From assembly GCF_002873395.1 (NCBI RefSeq), contig NZ_MCUV01000012.1:5014-69013 (forward strand): a stretch of DNA of 64,000 nt. Direction: 5' to 3'. The stretch is from Vibrio sp. 10N.286.49.B3 (GTDB lineage Bacteria > Pseudomonadota > Gammaproteobacteria > Enterobacterales > Vibrionaceae). The notes beneath the pieces are model-generated. The model saw only the letters and a program-made list of their open reading frames with translations, was not told where the DNA came from and searched no databases. Of the stretch, positions 27,814 through 36,684 are shown in pieces (the stretch's first letter is position 1; every line of letters starts with the position of its first letter). The position numbers were made by a program, and so were the translations under genes.

Positions 27814-29568
27814 ATGATGCAAATCACCAAAATTGCTGCAGCCATTGCTCTTTCAACGGGTTTACTTGCTGGTTGTAACACAGACTTAAGAGATCCGGTT
27901 GAGCCAGTTGAACCGCCTGCTGCAGTATCACCACTACTTGGTGCTGCTTGGGATATTGGCGAAGCGGCTACCGCTACGGTTTCAAGTTTAGATGTCACTG
28001 ACTTACCAAACGTCTACGTTTTTAGTGGTACGAGCCAGAAGTACTACAACGATGACGATGACCACGGTACATACACACTTTATTCTTCTGAATTTGAAGA
28101 AGATATTGACGCTGGTACTATTACTTTTAATTATTATGGCAATAGTGAAGATCTCACTGATGTTACAGAGGTTGAAGGTAAGTATACGGTAAATAGTGAT
28201 GGTGTACTGACTATTACAGAAACAAACCTAGGCGAATTAATTGCTGCTGATAACTCTGATGATACTGCTGTCGCTGATGCTATTACTGCTGCAAATTCAG
28301 AGGCAGGTATTAATGGGTATGTGCAAATTCTAGATACGAGAACAGATGATACAGGTGAGCTTCGTATCAAGCTGTCTGAATCTACTGATGTCTCTGAAAT
28401 TGCATCAGGTAAGTTGACTGTCGACCTAGTTTATCAAGTCGATGAAGACTCTGAAATTGAGCCTACAAGTAAAAATGCTTACATCTCCTTCTATGCAGAA
28501 AAAACTTCAAACTCAAATCTTCACGGTGAAGTGGCTTTCGAAGATGGTGTAATCAAATACCGTGATGCTAGCGGTGCTTTAACTGAAACTGATGGTACAT
28601 TTGATCTAGGTGAAACATTAGAAGTTGAAGTGACTTGGGAACCAAATTCTTTCTCCTTCTGGGTTAACGGTACCGAATACAACACTATTGACTTACCTGT
28701 TGCTGACGGAACAGCGGTTACCAATATTTCACTGCGTTTAGGTGATAACAGCGGCACGACGCACTTTGAACTGCTAGGTGATAACCTTTTTGTTTACTCA
28801 AATGATACTGAAGCAGATACGCTCGTTCTTGAGGAAGACTTTGATAGCTACGCCGCTGGCACAGATCTGTCTACTATCTACAATAGCAACTCAAGTGAAG
28901 CGGTTGTCTTCCTTGACGGTGGTGATACTGACCCAGAAGAGCCAACGGAACCAGGCGACATAACTGACAACTTCGATTCTTATACAGTGGGTACGCAAAT
29001 CGATGCAGCAAACTCTGCTTACACCGTTTCTAGTGGAGTAGATGGTGTAGATGTTATTGCTAATATCAGCGATGACGTTGCAAAATCAAGTTCAAACTCG
29101 TTGTACATTGCAGACTTCAGCGATACGACTAAAGGCGTTGTATCAAGAGCCTTTGCTGAGGGCGCTGCTGAAACTGGTTCAGTATCAACATCTGTTTATA
29201 TTCCTGCAGATGGTTATGTGAAATCCACCTACCTATACCTTGGTGGATCGAATAGTGGTTCATCAGGTGAACGTTTTACAGAGGTTGTTTTTGGTGGAAG
29301 TGACATTAAATTCCGCGATGAAACAGGTTCTCAAGTGGATCTAGTAGAGTACACGCAAGACACTTGGGTTGATGTGGAAATTTCTTGGGCACCTGCTGAT
29401 GATGCAACCTATGACATCACAGTAACTATTGATGGCGATGTATTCACATCTCTAAAAGCTGAAAATGCGGCAGGTGAAGGTCCGGCTCTATTTGCACTTT
29501 ATACTGGTGATAACGGCTCTGTTGGTACCTACTCATATTTTGATGATTTAGATTCTGAACAGTTCTAA
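27814..29568 (+). CDS. Lipoprotein with two lectin-like (concanavalin-fold) domains
   Basis: 584 residues with a lipobox signal (ALSTGLLAGC, Cys about residue 21). After an acidic linker there is a small N-terminal domain (YVFSGTSQKYYNDDDDHGTY), then two related beta-rich domains of about 180 residues. Both contain the paired features of a segment like VIKYRDASGAL or IKFRDETGSQV followed by VEVTWEPN or VEISWAPA, plus FDSYAAGTDL or FDSYTVGTQI near a boundary. The pattern fits concanavalin A-like carbohydrate-binding modules. No catalytic motif was identified. Placed before the KdgM porin gene and carrying the alginate-type operator, it is likely a surface glycan-binding protein; the ligand is inferred. 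Confidence 0.6.
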   Translation: MMQITKIAAAIALSTGLLAGCNTDLRDPVEPVEPPAAVSPLLGAAWDIGEAATATVSSLDVTDLPNVYVFSGTSQKYYNDDDDHGTYTLYSSEFEEDIDAGTITFNYYGNSEDLTDVTEVEGKYTVNSDGVLTITETNLGELIAADNSDDTAVADAITAANSEAGINGYVQILDTRTDDTGELRIKLSESTDVSEIASGKLTVDLVYQVDEDSEIEPTSKNAYISFYAEKTSNSNLHGEVAFEDGVIKYRDASGALTETDGTFDLGETLEVEVTWEPNSFSFWVNGTEYNTIDLPVADGTAVTNISLRLGDNSGTTHFELLGDNLFVYSNDTEADTLVLEEDFDSYAAGTDLSTIYNSNSSEAVVFLDGGDTDPEEPTEPGDITDNFDSYTVGTQIDAANSAYTVSSGVDGVDVIANISDDVAKSSSNSLYIADFSDTTKGVVSRAFAEGAAETGSVSTSVYIPADGYVKSTYLYLGGSNSGSSGERFTEVVFGGSDIKFRDETGSQVDLVEYTQDTWVDVEISWAPADDATYDITVTIDGDVFTSLKAENAAGEGPALFALYTGDNGSVGTYSYFDDLDSEQF

Positions 29569-29581
29569 TAATTAAATTATT

Positions 29582-29615
29582 GGTCAGCTGGTTAATTATT
29601 AATTAGCCGCTGGCC
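29582..29615 (+). promoter_or_regulatory. Intercistronic hairpin between lipoprotein and porin
   Basis: GGTCAGCTGGTTAATT pairs imperfectly with AATTAGCCGCTGGCC around a 3-nt loop. Only a short TTT follows, so it may be a weak terminator or an mRNA-stabilising element. Confidence 0.5.
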
Positions 29616-29728
29616 TTTACAGTGACATTAAATTTTGATGCATACGTGCGATACCCCCCAATATTATTGTATTGCATGGATACTTATTGGGTACTGGATG
29701 TACCCACACTATATAGTGAGAAAATAAC

Positions 29729-30484
29729 ATGAAAGCCGTAACAAAAATCGCAACACTTGTAGCAACCACTCTTTTAGCTGGTGGTGCTGCCGCGACTAGT
29801 CTAGATTACCGCGCTGAATATAAACATGATTCTAAAGAATATACCCACCGCATTAAATTGGGTGATAGCACCACAATTAATGATAAAACTAAACTTAGCT
29901 TTGGTATTGAGCAGAAGTTTAATAGCCAAGATAAAAGCAACTACTGGGATGAAATGGTACGTGGTGACTCTGAGTTTGATTGGGGCGTTCGTTATGCTTT
30001 AAATAAAAAATGGTATCTTCAACCTGGTATGCCAATCACCTTTGCTAGTGATAAAACAACTTATAAGCCTCAATTTCGCGTAGGTTTCACCTCTTCTTTT
30101 GGTCTAACGACAGCACTACGTTACCGCCATGAATTCCAAGTTTATTCTAGCGAAGCAGGTACAAAAACACTGACTGATGGCACAAAGGTAAGCGTTGCAA
30201 GCAAAACAGTAGAGCAAGGTAAATTAACATTAACCGGTTCATACAAGTTTGCTGATAAAGAGCTGCAAAAGATTAAACTGAGCTACGAAGCGAACTACAA
30301 CAAAAACTATGATGAAGTGCGCTTATACAATGGTGATAAAGATTGGCAATGGGATGCTGGTATAATTGCTGGTTACCAAATCGGTGATTTCCGCCCATAC
30401 GTCGAGTTATGGAACGTTCAAGTAAGCAGCTCAACTGACGAGCGTCAACTAAGAACTCGTCTAGGTCTAAAATACTACTTCTAA
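29729..30484 (+). CDS. KdgM-family oligogalacturonate/oligouronate porin
   Basis: 251-residue outer-membrane beta-barrel with signal peptide (MKAVTKIATLVATTLLAGGAAA). The mature protein starts with the KdgM-type SLDYRAEYKHDSKEYTHRI and ends LRTRLGLKYYF, with a terminal aromatic residue. KdgM porins are small monomeric channels that pass acidic oligosaccharides such as oligogalacturonates and oligoalginates. The gene follows the lectin-like lipoprotein by 160 bp, which contains a hairpin and a weak form of the shared operator. Terminator downstream. Alginate oligomers are the likely cargo given the lyases in the window. Confidence 0.88.
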   Translation: MKAVTKIATLVATTLLAGGAAATSLDYRAEYKHDSKEYTHRIKLGDSTTINDKTKLSFGIEQKFNSQDKSNYWDEMVRGDSEFDWGVRYALNKKWYLQPGMPITFASDKTTYKPQFRVGFTSSFGLTTALRYRHEFQVYSSEAGTKTLTDGTKVSVASKTVEQGKLTLTGSYKFADKELQKIKLSYEANYNKNYDEVRLYNGDKDWQWDAGIIAGYQIGDFRPYVELWNVQVSSSTDERQLRTRLGLKYYF

Positions 30485-30510
30485 TAGAAAGTTAATTCTT
30501 AGATAAAAAT

Positions 30511-30540
30511 AAAAAGGTCTAGTATTTGCTAGGCCTTTTT
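30511..30540 (+). terminator. Rho-independent terminator of the porin gene
   Basis: AAAAAGGTCTAG and CTAGGCCTTTTT flank a short loop, giving a stem with an A-run before and a T-run after; probably bidirectional. Confidence 0.88.
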
Positions 30541-30798
30541 ACATTCTCACATTTAATACATTTAGCAACTTCTTGTCTTTATTAAAACATAGCACTTTTA
30601 AAATCAACAACCCTCCCTTAACATTAATAGCATTCCAAGTATGAGAAGTTTTATCGAAATATAATCGCTATTGTTATAGATGATAAAAATTGATCCATGT
30701 CATGTTTTTATTTAATTGGTGTGTATTGATAATATTAACAGCAGAATATTATTCGATATATCTACGAGGTTATATTGTGCCAACATAAGGACAGAAGC

Positions 30799-32916
30799 AT
30801 GCGAATATCACAGATTATACCAATACTGATCACTCTAATATTGTCGGGTTGCTTTCTCGACAATGAGCCAGAAGCGATTACCAATCCAGACAATGCAAAA
30901 TTAGCACTAGGAGAATACGATTACACAACCAGAGAAGGCGATGAAGGAGTCATTGCCACTATTAACTATAATGTGACCTTAGAGGCTGAAAGCCCTCAAG
31001 ATGTGATGGTTGATATCTATCTACTTCCTATACTAGATAATAATTCCACCGAAGATAGTAGCGAACTGGATCCTGATGAGTATTCATTGCTGACACGAGT
31101 TACTGTTGAGCAAATGCCTCCAGGTTTAAACTCTTTATCTCTAGAGGTACCGATTAGCGATCTTAAGCATGATATTGGTGAATACGAAATTGTGCCTGTT
31201 CTTAATCCACTAGAGTTAATCACTGGAGATGACTTCTCTAATAATCTACCCAGTCATATAGGGAGCTCAGAACCTCAAACTAGTGATATCGATGGGGCTA
31301 TATTAGTTAATGGTACCTCCATACCAGCAGAGGAGATCCACGACAATGTATCTGTTCTTTTATTAGAAGAACAACATGTTTATGAAGATATTGTTAACGT
31401 TGATATAACCTCCGATGAACCAACCGTAATCATTAACTATACCAAGTATGATTATAATAATGAACCTCTCGTTTACTTTTATGACTCGGAAATAACAGGT
31501 GACGTTATATTTCAAGATGAAACACTATTGTTCGAAATTGATAGTCAAACGAGCGAGGTGATTCCACATACCTACTACCTTACCGCGCAAGCTACTATTA
31601 CAAATCAAACCTACCCTTTAAAACTAAAACTGTGGAATAAAACAGAGCAGCAATATTGTAGTTATCAAGAGATTGATATTACTAGCACGGAAGAAGCTAA
31701 GTTGGGCTACGCCATTGAGGTGTATGATATGTTCAATGAAGCGTTTGGCGACATGTGGCCAACCGAAGATGCTTATGATACCAACTATTTTTGGGGCTAT
31801 ATTGCAGCAGATCTGGCATTTGACCAACTTCCAACGAATGAAGCTCTTAATTTCAGCATTCAATTCAACCTTATTAAGGCTTCTGATTTACCATCCGATA
31901 TTGCATGCGATGAAGTTATAGATACTGAGCCTGCGTTCTCTAATCAATTATCACTAGTTAGCTACTTTTTTGAAGACCCCTCTTTATTAGATATAAACGG
32001 TAGTGACAATAGGTATGCAACCAAGTCAACCGATATAGATTACGAACTTTTAAGCTTTGACAAATCATTCAAAAAAGGTGACGAAGATAAATTTCAAGCT
32101 GTTGTTGGTACTGGCTTTGAAGTTAAATATAAAGCCGATGTTGATGATGAAGATGAAGATGAAATAAAGGCTGGGATATTTTCCGAAACAAACCTAGTCA
32201 CTACCGTATTTGATGCCGAAAATGAACTTATCACTTTAAATGGTGAGGTTGGTCTTACTGGCGCAAATACAGTTGGTTATACTTTCGAGACAAGCGTACT
32301 TGGCTTTGTAGTATACAGTTCAAGTCCTGAAGATGTTATTGACTGTAACGATACAACGTGTCAAGAGGATAAAAAGTTTCTATCCTTCGATGAAGAATGG
32401 GAAAAAACAGCGGAAGCCTCTACTTCAACATTTCTAATTGGCCCAGTCCCCGTTAAAATTTCTGCTGGTGTTACAGGTACCCTTGAATTCAATACAGGAA
32501 TTGGCATAAATGAGGAATATGGTTTATTTGTAGGTGCTATAGATACCAGTTCTATTATAGCGGTTGACTTCGATGGATATTTAAAGGGAGGGATTGATCT
32601 AGCATTAATCTACGCTGGCGCCATCGGGCAAATTGATGTCGTAGAAACCAGTATTGGTAGTGTGGCTTATATTCGACCATGGGATAATGTTACCTCAGGT
32701 ATAACTGCGCAATTAGACCTAGAGCTCATTAAAGGTCAAGTTGGCGCTTATGCCGATGTTAAAGCTTTTAAGTGGTGCTCTAAGAAGATATGGGGCAAAT
32801 CTATTAAGTATATTTGTGGTAAAGAAACTAAGAAATACACATTCTGGATATATAACACACCAGCACTATATGAAAAAGAAGGCTACGAGTTATTTGATGT
32901 ACAAAAAAACTGGTAA
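30799..32916 (+). CDS. Large lipoprotein of unknown function
   Basis: 705 residues with a lipobox signal peptide (MRISQIIPILITLILSGC, Cys 18). I chose the ATG at 30799 because AAGGA lies seven bases upstream; an open frame eight codons longer would begin with TTG. The mature protein is acidic and beta-rich with no motif I recognise. A strongly acidic run (VDDEDEDE) is near residue 455. The last 50 residues contain three Cys (KWCSKK, YICGKE) and aromatics. No membrane helix after the signal. It is followed 54 bp later by an exported HEAT-repeat gene, so the two are probably an operon and may act together. Confidence 0.7.
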   Translation: MRISQIIPILITLILSGCFLDNEPEAITNPDNAKLALGEYDYTTREGDEGVIATINYNVTLEAESPQDVMVDIYLLPILDNNSTEDSSELDPDEYSLLTRVTVEQMPPGLNSLSLEVPISDLKHDIGEYEIVPVLNPLELITGDDFSNNLPSHIGSSEPQTSDIDGAILVNGTSIPAEEIHDNVSVLLLEEQHVYEDIVNVDITSDEPTVIINYTKYDYNNEPLVYFYDSEITGDVIFQDETLLFEIDSQTSEVIPHTYYLTAQATITNQTYPLKLKLWNKTEQQYCSYQEIDITSTEEAKLGYAIEVYDMFNEAFGDMWPTEDAYDTNYFWGYIAADLAFDQLPTNEALNFSIQFNLIKASDLPSDIACDEVIDTEPAFSNQLSLVSYFFEDPSLLDINGSDNRYATKSTDIDYELLSFDKSFKKGDEDKFQAVVGTGFEVKYKADVDDEDEDEIKAGIFSETNLVTTVFDAENELITLNGEVGLTGANTVGYTFETSVLGFVVYSSSPEDVIDCNDTTCQEDKKFLSFDEEWEKTAEASTSTFLIGPVPVKISAGVTGTLEFNTGIGINEEYGLFVGAIDTSSIIAVDFDGYLKGGIDLALIYAGAIGQIDVVETSIGSVAYIRPWDNVTSGITAQLDLELIKGQVGAYADVKAFKWCSKKIWGKSIKYICGKETKKYTFWIYNTPALYEKEGYELFDVQKNW

Positions 32917-32927
32917 TTTTCATCTAA

Positions 32928-32955
32928 ATACATGCCCTCTTATGAGGGCATGTAT
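32928..32955 (+). promoter_or_regulatory. Perfect 12-bp intercistronic hairpin
   Basis: ATACATGCCCTC and GAGGGCATGTAT pair perfectly around TTAT. No T-run follows, so it is not a classical terminator; it would fold between the two cistrons and could protect the upstream mRNA or limit translation of the downstream gene. Confidence 0.7.
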
Positions 32956-32970
32956 TCACAGGCATTTATT

Positions 32971-34629
32971 ATGATTCGATTATATTTTTTTATACTCTTT
33001 ATTTTCTCAATACCTGCAGTGGCTTGCGATCCGCAATATTCTCTGTCTTCCACCATTAACAGTAACAATTCAACTTTGCTTGGTTCCTCAAAGACAGACT
33101 TTTCTGCTGTAATCACGCTCAAACCTGTGACATTACAAGGTCAACCTGGATGGTGGGCTATAAAAGCGGATCAAGTAGCTATTAAAGACAATCCGCATTT
33201 AATTAGAGAAACATATGAGCTTCCCTTTGCTTTTTACATCAACGAAAATGGTCTCATAGATCGCTTCTGGTATCCAAAATACCTCAACCGCGAACAAGAA
33301 ATCACTTTAAACGGTTTTGCACATTATTTCCAATTAAAACAAACTGAACAACAAGGTGAATATTCAACGGAAACCGAGTCTAATAATCGTTACTTGTACC
33401 AATATAATACCGATAGCACTTCAAATGAACTGGTCAAAGTAAAAATAAGAAAACTCTCACAAAAGGGGGCTAAAAAAGAAGCTTCAGATTACAACATTTT
33501 AGAGTCGGAGAACCGATTCACGTTAGATAATTGCTTTTTTTCCAATGCTAGTGGCAATGAAACCATTGATGTCACCTCACCCATTTCTGCATTCTCAGCA
33601 TCCGTGACCTATCAATTTTCACTACAAAGGACTCAAGTTCCAATAAAAACGTTATTACAAGATCTACCAAATGAGCTTAATGACTGGCCATCATTTAGCG
33701 AAAATATATCGACAACCGAATTAGAACGCCAAAGAAAAGAGCTAGTAAAAGTCGTCACTCGTTTTAGTGCCACTACAACCGATGTGTTTACACTTGTACA
33801 GCAACTAGAAAAAAATGAAGCAGCTCTTGCAAGCATCACTGATATTCTGGCTGAGAATAAACTCGCTAAAACTGAAAATATGCGACTATTTAATGCTCTT
33901 GGAGTGATGGATAGTGATAATAGCCAGTTATTACTTCTTAATATTGTCAATGACTCCGAACTCGATGATAGCTCTCGTTTTAGAGCTTTACAGGCCCTCA
34001 CAGGTGGAAGTAACCGCTTAAGTGATGACGTAACAAACAGCATAAATAGTTTATTAATACAAGGTGTTAACACTGAAGATCCAGTTCTCATTAATAGCTT
34101 ACTACCTAGCCTTGGCGCTACAATTAGTTCTCGACCTGATGATCATAATACTCAATCACTGCTTTATACACTTGAAAATGAACTAAGTAATGAAGTGACC
34201 CCTCAGAGAAAGAGTCATTTACTACTGGCGATTGGTAACATCGGAAGTGAGCTTCTTACTGATAGTGTTATTGAATCGACAAATAATGATTCCGCTCATG
34301 TGAGAAGTAGTGCTGCGTATGCACTTGGAAAAATTCAAACCGAGCGTTCTTACCAGGCTCTCGGAAACATGTTGAATGAAGAAAGTAATGACAGAGTAGA
34401 ACAACGTATTATTGAATCTTTTAAAGGCTACACTCTTCAAGATAAGGAAATGCAGCAGATCCTTAGCATTTCCACCGCTTCAAAAAATAACCAATTAAGA
34501 AAACAAAGCATCAAAACGATTATCGCTCAGCCAAAAGATACTCGCACACCTGCACTGAAAGCACTATTGCAGTCAGAAACAAATCGAAATAACCAAAAGC
34601 TAATCATTAATGCAATACATGGAAATTAA
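32971..34629 (+). CDS. Exported HEAT-repeat protein
   Basis: 552 residues from the ATG at 32971, which gives a proper signal peptide (MIRLYFFILFIFSIPAVACD); an upstream ATG at 32932 falls inside the intercistronic hairpin. The first 210 residues are beta-rich (FSAVITLKPVTLQGQPGWWA, then LPFAFYINENGLIDRFWYPK); the rest is alpha-helical with HEAT-like repeats, clearest near the end (HLLLAIGNIGSELL, AHVRSSAAYALGKIQTERSY, RKQSIKTIIAQ). This beta-barrel-then-helical-solenoid order recalls the N-terminal module of vitellogenin-type lipid-transfer proteins, but the likeness is only architectural. Probably an operon with the large lipoprotein upstream. Function unknown. Confidence 0.65.
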   Translation: MIRLYFFILFIFSIPAVACDPQYSLSSTINSNNSTLLGSSKTDFSAVITLKPVTLQGQPGWWAIKADQVAIKDNPHLIRETYELPFAFYINENGLIDRFWYPKYLNREQEITLNGFAHYFQLKQTEQQGEYSTETESNNRYLYQYNTDSTSNELVKVKIRKLSQKGAKKEASDYNILESENRFTLDNCFFSNASGNETIDVTSPISAFSASVTYQFSLQRTQVPIKTLLQDLPNELNDWPSFSENISTTELERQRKELVKVVTRFSATTTDVFTLVQQLEKNEAALASITDILAENKLAKTENMRLFNALGVMDSDNSQLLLLNIVNDSELDDSSRFRALQALTGGSNRLSDDVTNSINSLLIQGVNTEDPVLINSLLPSLGATISSRPDDHNTQSLLYTLENELSNEVTPQRKSHLLLAIGNIGSELLTDSVIESTNNDSAHVRSSAAYALGKIQTERSYQALGNMLNEESNDRVEQRIIESFKGYTLQDKEMQQILSISTASKNNQLRKQSIKTIIAQPKDTRTPALKALLQSETNRNNQKLIINAIHGN

Positions 34630-34659
34630 AAACATCAAAATCACCTGATAAAGCGAAAC

Positions 34660-34686
34660 AAGGGCACTACCTCAGTGCCCTTTGTT
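34660..34686 (+). terminator. Rho-independent terminator after the HEAT-repeat gene
   Basis: Perfect 9-bp stem AAGGGCACT/AGTGCCCTT with loop ACCTC, then TGTTACTTT. Confidence 0.82.
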
Positions 34687-34827
34687 ACTTTATTGCTCGA
34701 TATTTTTTTATGGTGATATTTTAAGATCACTACCTTGCCCTGGTTTTCATGAACAAAAATCTGCTTGGATCAGCCGCGCCCATATTAGCATTTAATTTAT
34801 TTTTCAAGCTCAAATTAAGCTAACTTA

Positions 34828-34840
34828 ATTGTATTATTAA
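34828..34840. promoter_or_regulatory. Half-site of the shared GntR-type operator before the PL6 gene
   Basis: ATTGTATTATTAA keeps the left arm ATTGT of the palindrome at 9240 and 27746 but not the right arm. It lies in the 345-bp gap before the PL6 gene, which otherwise holds the HEAT-gene terminator and the small leader frame. Confidence 0.3.
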
Positions 34841-34897
34841 AATACATGACGTACTCGACAAATTAGAACAAAACACTCATTTTTGAGGGGGGATAAC

Positions 34898-34972
34898 ATG
34901 CAAAGTAATTGCCTAGATATACGGCTTATTGATAATGTACTTTTTAAATTAAATACCCTCAAAAAGAGATAG
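34898..34972 (+). CDS. Possible 24-residue leader peptide ahead of the PL6 gene
   Basis: A short frame encoding MQSNCLDIRLIDNVLFKLNT and four more residues. It has a much stronger ribosome site (GAGGGGGG, about six bases upstream) than the PL6 gene, and its stop lies two bases before the PL6 ATG. This arrangement fits translational coupling or a leader peptide. The codon content is unremarkable and there is no homologue I can name. Confidence 0.4.
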   Translation: MQSNCLDIRLIDNVLFKLNTLKKR

Positions 34973-34974
34973 TC

Positions 34975-36546
34975 ATGAAAAAGGCACCAATTTTATTAAT
35001 CGCAGGTTCTTTGCTGCTAACGGGTTGTATTTCTAATCAAGGAAACACAAATCAAGTAACGCAACCAACATTGGTTATGGTCGATCAAGGCGTTGCTATC
35101 GCTTCAATGCAACAAGTTTTAGAGCTAAGAGAGAGCATCTTAAACGCTCAAGATGGCGATGTAATCAGCATTCAAGCCGGTCATTATAGAGATTTGGGTA
35201 GCGTCACTTTAACGGCAAACAATGTAACGATTAAAGCAGAGCAACCAGGAACGGTTATTTTTAACGGTTCAACTCAGTTCATTATTGAAGGTAATGACAA
35301 CTTAATTGAAAGCTTGGTATTTACCGACGGTGGTGCAACCTTAAGTACTGAAAGCCATGACGCAAACATCATGGGTGTATTTGGTATCTTCGGAAAAAAT
35401 AACACATTAAATAACTCGGTAATTTACAAGTTCAACGACTACGAATATGTCGCGGACGAAAGTGGCAAATACCCGAACATCAGATGGGTAACGGTTGGTG
35501 GTGAAAACAATAAGATCACCAATAACACTTTTGAAGGTAAGTATAAGCGTGGTGCTATGCTTGTGGTTGCTACTTCAGATAAGTTAGAAAAAACGCTAAT
35601 CGAAGGCAATATATTTAAAGATTTAACCGCTTTAGATATTGAGTTAATTGAAAACTCAAACCCTAAAATGGTAAGAACAAATCGCAATGACAGACAAGCA
35701 ATAAGATTTGGTGATAGCCACACTTCGTTATTCGATTCTCAGAGTGTTGTAAAAAACAACTACTTTGACAACATCAGTGGTTACTTAGGTAAAAATGGCT
35801 CTGGTGAAATTGAATTGATTTCCGTTAAAGCAAGTGGTGTGACATTTGATGGAAATACAATCAAAAATAGTACTTCTATGATTTCGTTAAGACATGGTCA
35901 CAACAATGTAGTAACCAACAACGTGATCTTGCCAGGTACAACGGCTAACTCTGGCGGTATCAGAATCTATGATGAAAATCACTTAATCGAAAATAACTAT
36001 ATTGAAGGTACATTAGGCAAAGGCGCATACCGTGGCGCACTTGTTCTAAATACCGGTATCATTGATGTGGCCAAGGGTGAAGTGTTAAGTAAAGATTCAT
36101 CCGATGGTAAAACATTGCAGAAACAGTGGACGCCTAAAGACGTTGTTGTTAAGAACAATACCTTAATCAACAACACGCAAGGCATCTATGGCAGTAATGC
36201 TGTTCACCGAGTGAGTTTAACGGATGATACTCGATCTGAAGCTATTTTCCCTGCTGTCGATACCGTATTTGAAAACAACTTATCGATTGCTGAAACGGCA
36301 GACACAAATGCATTCAAACAATTTGATGGCGAAAAATTCAAGATGGTAGGTTCTCAATTTAAGAACAATATCTTCTATGGAGAAATCCAAGGGCTAGACG
36401 CACCTTTACCACAAGGCATCTCAACTGATGCTCCAGCGATGGAAAGGGATGAGCAAGGGTTAATTAAAGCAGTAGGAACCGTTGGCGCAACTAACTTAAC
36501 GGTACTCACTGAAGATATGGTTGGCTCAACTATAACATTCAAGTAA
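34975..36546 (+). CDS. PL6-family alginate lyase (chondroitinase B-like), lipoprotein
   Basis: 523 residues with a lipobox signal (MKKAPILLIAGSLLLTGC), so probably anchored in the outer membrane. The body is a right-handed parallel beta-helix of PL6 type: RESILNAQDGDVISIQAGHY at the start, then repeated NN-rich turns. Active-site-like features are VGGENNKITNNTFEGKYKRG, with the Lys and Arg expected for the PL6 centre, and GEIELISVKASG with the Glu that binds calcium in this family. Expected to cut alginate by beta-elimination. A 24-codon leader frame precedes it closely. Relatives act on dermatan/chondroitin, but the other uronate genes in the window favour alginate. Confidence 0.85.
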   Translation: MKKAPILLIAGSLLLTGCISNQGNTNQVTQPTLVMVDQGVAIASMQQVLELRESILNAQDGDVISIQAGHYRDLGSVTLTANNVTIKAEQPGTVIFNGSTQFIIEGNDNLIESLVFTDGGATLSTESHDANIMGVFGIFGKNNTLNNSVIYKFNDYEYVADESGKYPNIRWVTVGGENNKITNNTFEGKYKRGAMLVVATSDKLEKTLIEGNIFKDLTALDIELIENSNPKMVRTNRNDRQAIRFGDSHTSLFDSQSVVKNNYFDNISGYLGKNGSGEIELISVKASGVTFDGNTIKNSTSMISLRHGHNNVVTNNVILPGTTANSGGIRIYDENHLIENNYIEGTLGKGAYRGALVLNTGIIDVAKGEVLSKDSSDGKTLQKQWTPKDVVVKNNTLINNTQGIYGSNAVHRVSLTDDTRSEAIFPAVDTVFENNLSIAETADTNAFKQFDGEKFKMVGSQFKNNIFYGEIQGLDAPLPQGISTDAPAMERDEQGLIKAVGTVGATNLTVLTEDMVGSTITFK

Positions 36547-36572
36547 TAGATTTATCGAATCTAACTACTTAC

Positions 36573-36628
36573 GGGGCTGTTCTTAATTTGTATATTTAAA
36601 TGTAAATTAAAGAGCTGCCCCATTTTTT
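36573..36628 (+). terminator. Rho-independent terminator of the PL6 gene
   Basis: GGGGC pairs with GCCCC at the base, with TCTTAATTT pairing to AAATTAAAGA above it, followed by TTTTTT. Confidence 0.85.
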
Positions 36629-36684
36629 ATTTGTCGATTAGATAGAGACGAGGTTAACCAACGTATACCCCTATCCTAACCACC

